Below are positions 63,603-64,000 of a DNA stretch of 64,000 nucleotides, piece by piece. The stretch spans positions 1 through 64,000 of the forward strand of contig NZ_BILY01000020.1 of the NCBI RefSeq assembly GCF_004000805.1. Direction: 5' to 3'. Origin of the DNA: Paenibacillus glycanilyticus NBRC 16618 (lineage in GTDB: Bacteria; Bacillota; Bacilli; Paenibacillales; Paenibacillaceae). The position numbers and the translations under genes were made by a program. Below the pieces are notes generated by a model. The model searched no databases. It was not told the origin of the DNA and saw nothing but the letters and a program-made list of their open reading frames with translations. How positions within the stretch are numbered: position 1 is the stretch's first letter; every line of letters starts with the position of its first letter.

Positions 63603-64000
63603 CTAACCCTTCATTTGCTGCTCGAATTCGGATTTGGTAAGCGGCTGGCTTGTCAGAATGCGAATGATGTCTGCAACCGTCGGATTCCCTTCAAAAATGA
63701 AATAGCCGGCGCGGACAGGTTTATTTTTCATCGCTTTGATAAAAGCGTCCTTGTCCGAGATCAGCTTCTGCTCGGACAGCAGCTCCGCCGTGTCCGTTAG
63801 GTTCATTCCGCCTGTAATGCGAACCTGCCGCTTAACCGCTGCTTCGGTTGGCTTGTCGGCAGACCCTTCCTTCTTATCGTCGCTCTTACTGCTTTCAACC
63901 GGCGGTTCCGATGCCTTTACAGCAGGTGATTCCTCCGGCTTCTCCGCGGCCGGCTTGGCCGTTTCAGCCGCATTCCGGCTAGCTTTATCCCGCTCCTCCG
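63603..64000 (-). CDS. C-terminal part of an unidentified protein with a possible YceG/MltG-like end, 5' end beyond window
   Basis: The frame is open from the window edge to a TAG at 63603 (132 residues seen). The visible upstream part is a Lys/Glu/Ala/Pro/Ser-rich linker. The last 70 residues form a compact domain (ITGGMNLTDTAELLSEQKL, then RAGYFIFEGNPTVADIIRIL) that resembles the LysM-like end of endolytic transglycosylase MltG/YceG proteins. In B. subtilis swrB lies at this place before rpsB. An internal ATG at 63806 is not the start, since coding continues above it. Function is not assigned. Confidence 0.7.
   Translation of the reverse strand, partial: EERDKASRNAAETAKPAAEKPEESPAVKASEPPVESSKSDDKKEGSADKPTEAAVKRQVRITGGMNLTDTAELLSEQKLISDKDAFIKAMKNKPVRAGYFIFEGNPTVADIIRILTSQPLTKSEFEQQMKG

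Overview
The window reads as a chromosomal core region of an endospore-forming Bacillota, most likely a Paenibacillus or close relative. The gene order from rpsB down to miaB/ricA closely follows the Bacillus subtilis block rpsB-tsf-pyrH-frr-uppS-cdsA-dxr-rasP-proS-polC-rimP-nusA-infB-rbfA-truB-ribF-rpsO-pnp-ylxY-mlpA-spoVF-dapG-dapA-rnjB-tepA-ylzJ-spoIIIE-ymfFHIJK-rodZ-pgsA-cinA-recA-rny-ymdB-spoVS-miaB-ricA. Paenibacillus-like differences are dut beside mlpA, nrnA between rbfA and truB, recX behind recA, and a short archaeal/eukaryotic-type ProRS. Nearly every gene is on the minus strand, so transcription runs from high to low coordinates; only bioY is on plus. I found no rRNA, tRNA, insertion sequence, prophage or CRISPR array.

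Layout from high to low coordinates. 64000-58900: the C-terminal part of an unidentified protein, then rpsB, tsf, pyrH, frr, uppS and cdsA. 58900-50200: dxr, the site-2 protease rseP, proS and polC, with a 348-bp hairpin-rich gap before dxr. 50250-41300: the rimP-nusA-rnpM-ylxQ-infB-rbfA-nrnA-truB-ribF operon behind a strong sigma-A promoter, then rpsO with its own promoter. 41100-35800: pnp, a YlxY-type deacetylase-like protein, mlpA and dut. 35700-29900: dipicolinate synthase dpaAB, dapG, dapA and RNase J; asd is missing from its usual place. 29800-21300: tepA, ylzJ, spoIIIE/ftsK, sleB, ymfF, ymfH, ymfI, ymfJ. 21200-14500: ymfK, rodZ, yajQ, pgsA, cinA, recA, recX. 14500-4800: rny, ymdB, spoVS, a dipeptidase, 2-oxoacid:ferredoxin oxidoreductase korAB, pduL, miaB, ricA. 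4700-1: iron alcohol dehydrogenase, S66 peptidase, and a biotin uptake locus (bioY diverging from two ECF ATPases).

Together these genes cover translation (rpsB, tsf, frr, infB, nusA, rbfA, rimP, rpsO, truB, proS, miaB), RNA turnover (pnp, rny, RNase J, nrnA, ymdB, ricA), replication and repair (polC, recA, recX, dut), envelope and lipid synthesis (uppS, cdsA, pgsA, dxr, rodZ) and sporulation (dpaAB, spoIIIE, sleB, spoVS). Regulatory sites readable by eye agree with the genes they serve: a BirA operator at bioY, a LexA/SOS box at recA, a sigma-H promoter at spoVS, a sigma-G promoter at sleB, a sigma-K promoter at dpaA and a possible Fur box at korAB.

I did not find a convincing undescribed multi-gene system. 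The points most worth a second look are small: a structured leader that can sequester the ribosome-binding site of the deacetylase gene, a 119-bp long hairpin before dxr, a 68-bp tandem repeat before mlpA, a His-rich N-terminal tail on RicA, long low-complexity insertions in IF2 and SpoIIIE, and possible attenuators before pnp and rimP. Start codons were chosen by ribosome-binding-site spacing and family alignment from memory; many are TTG or GTG.
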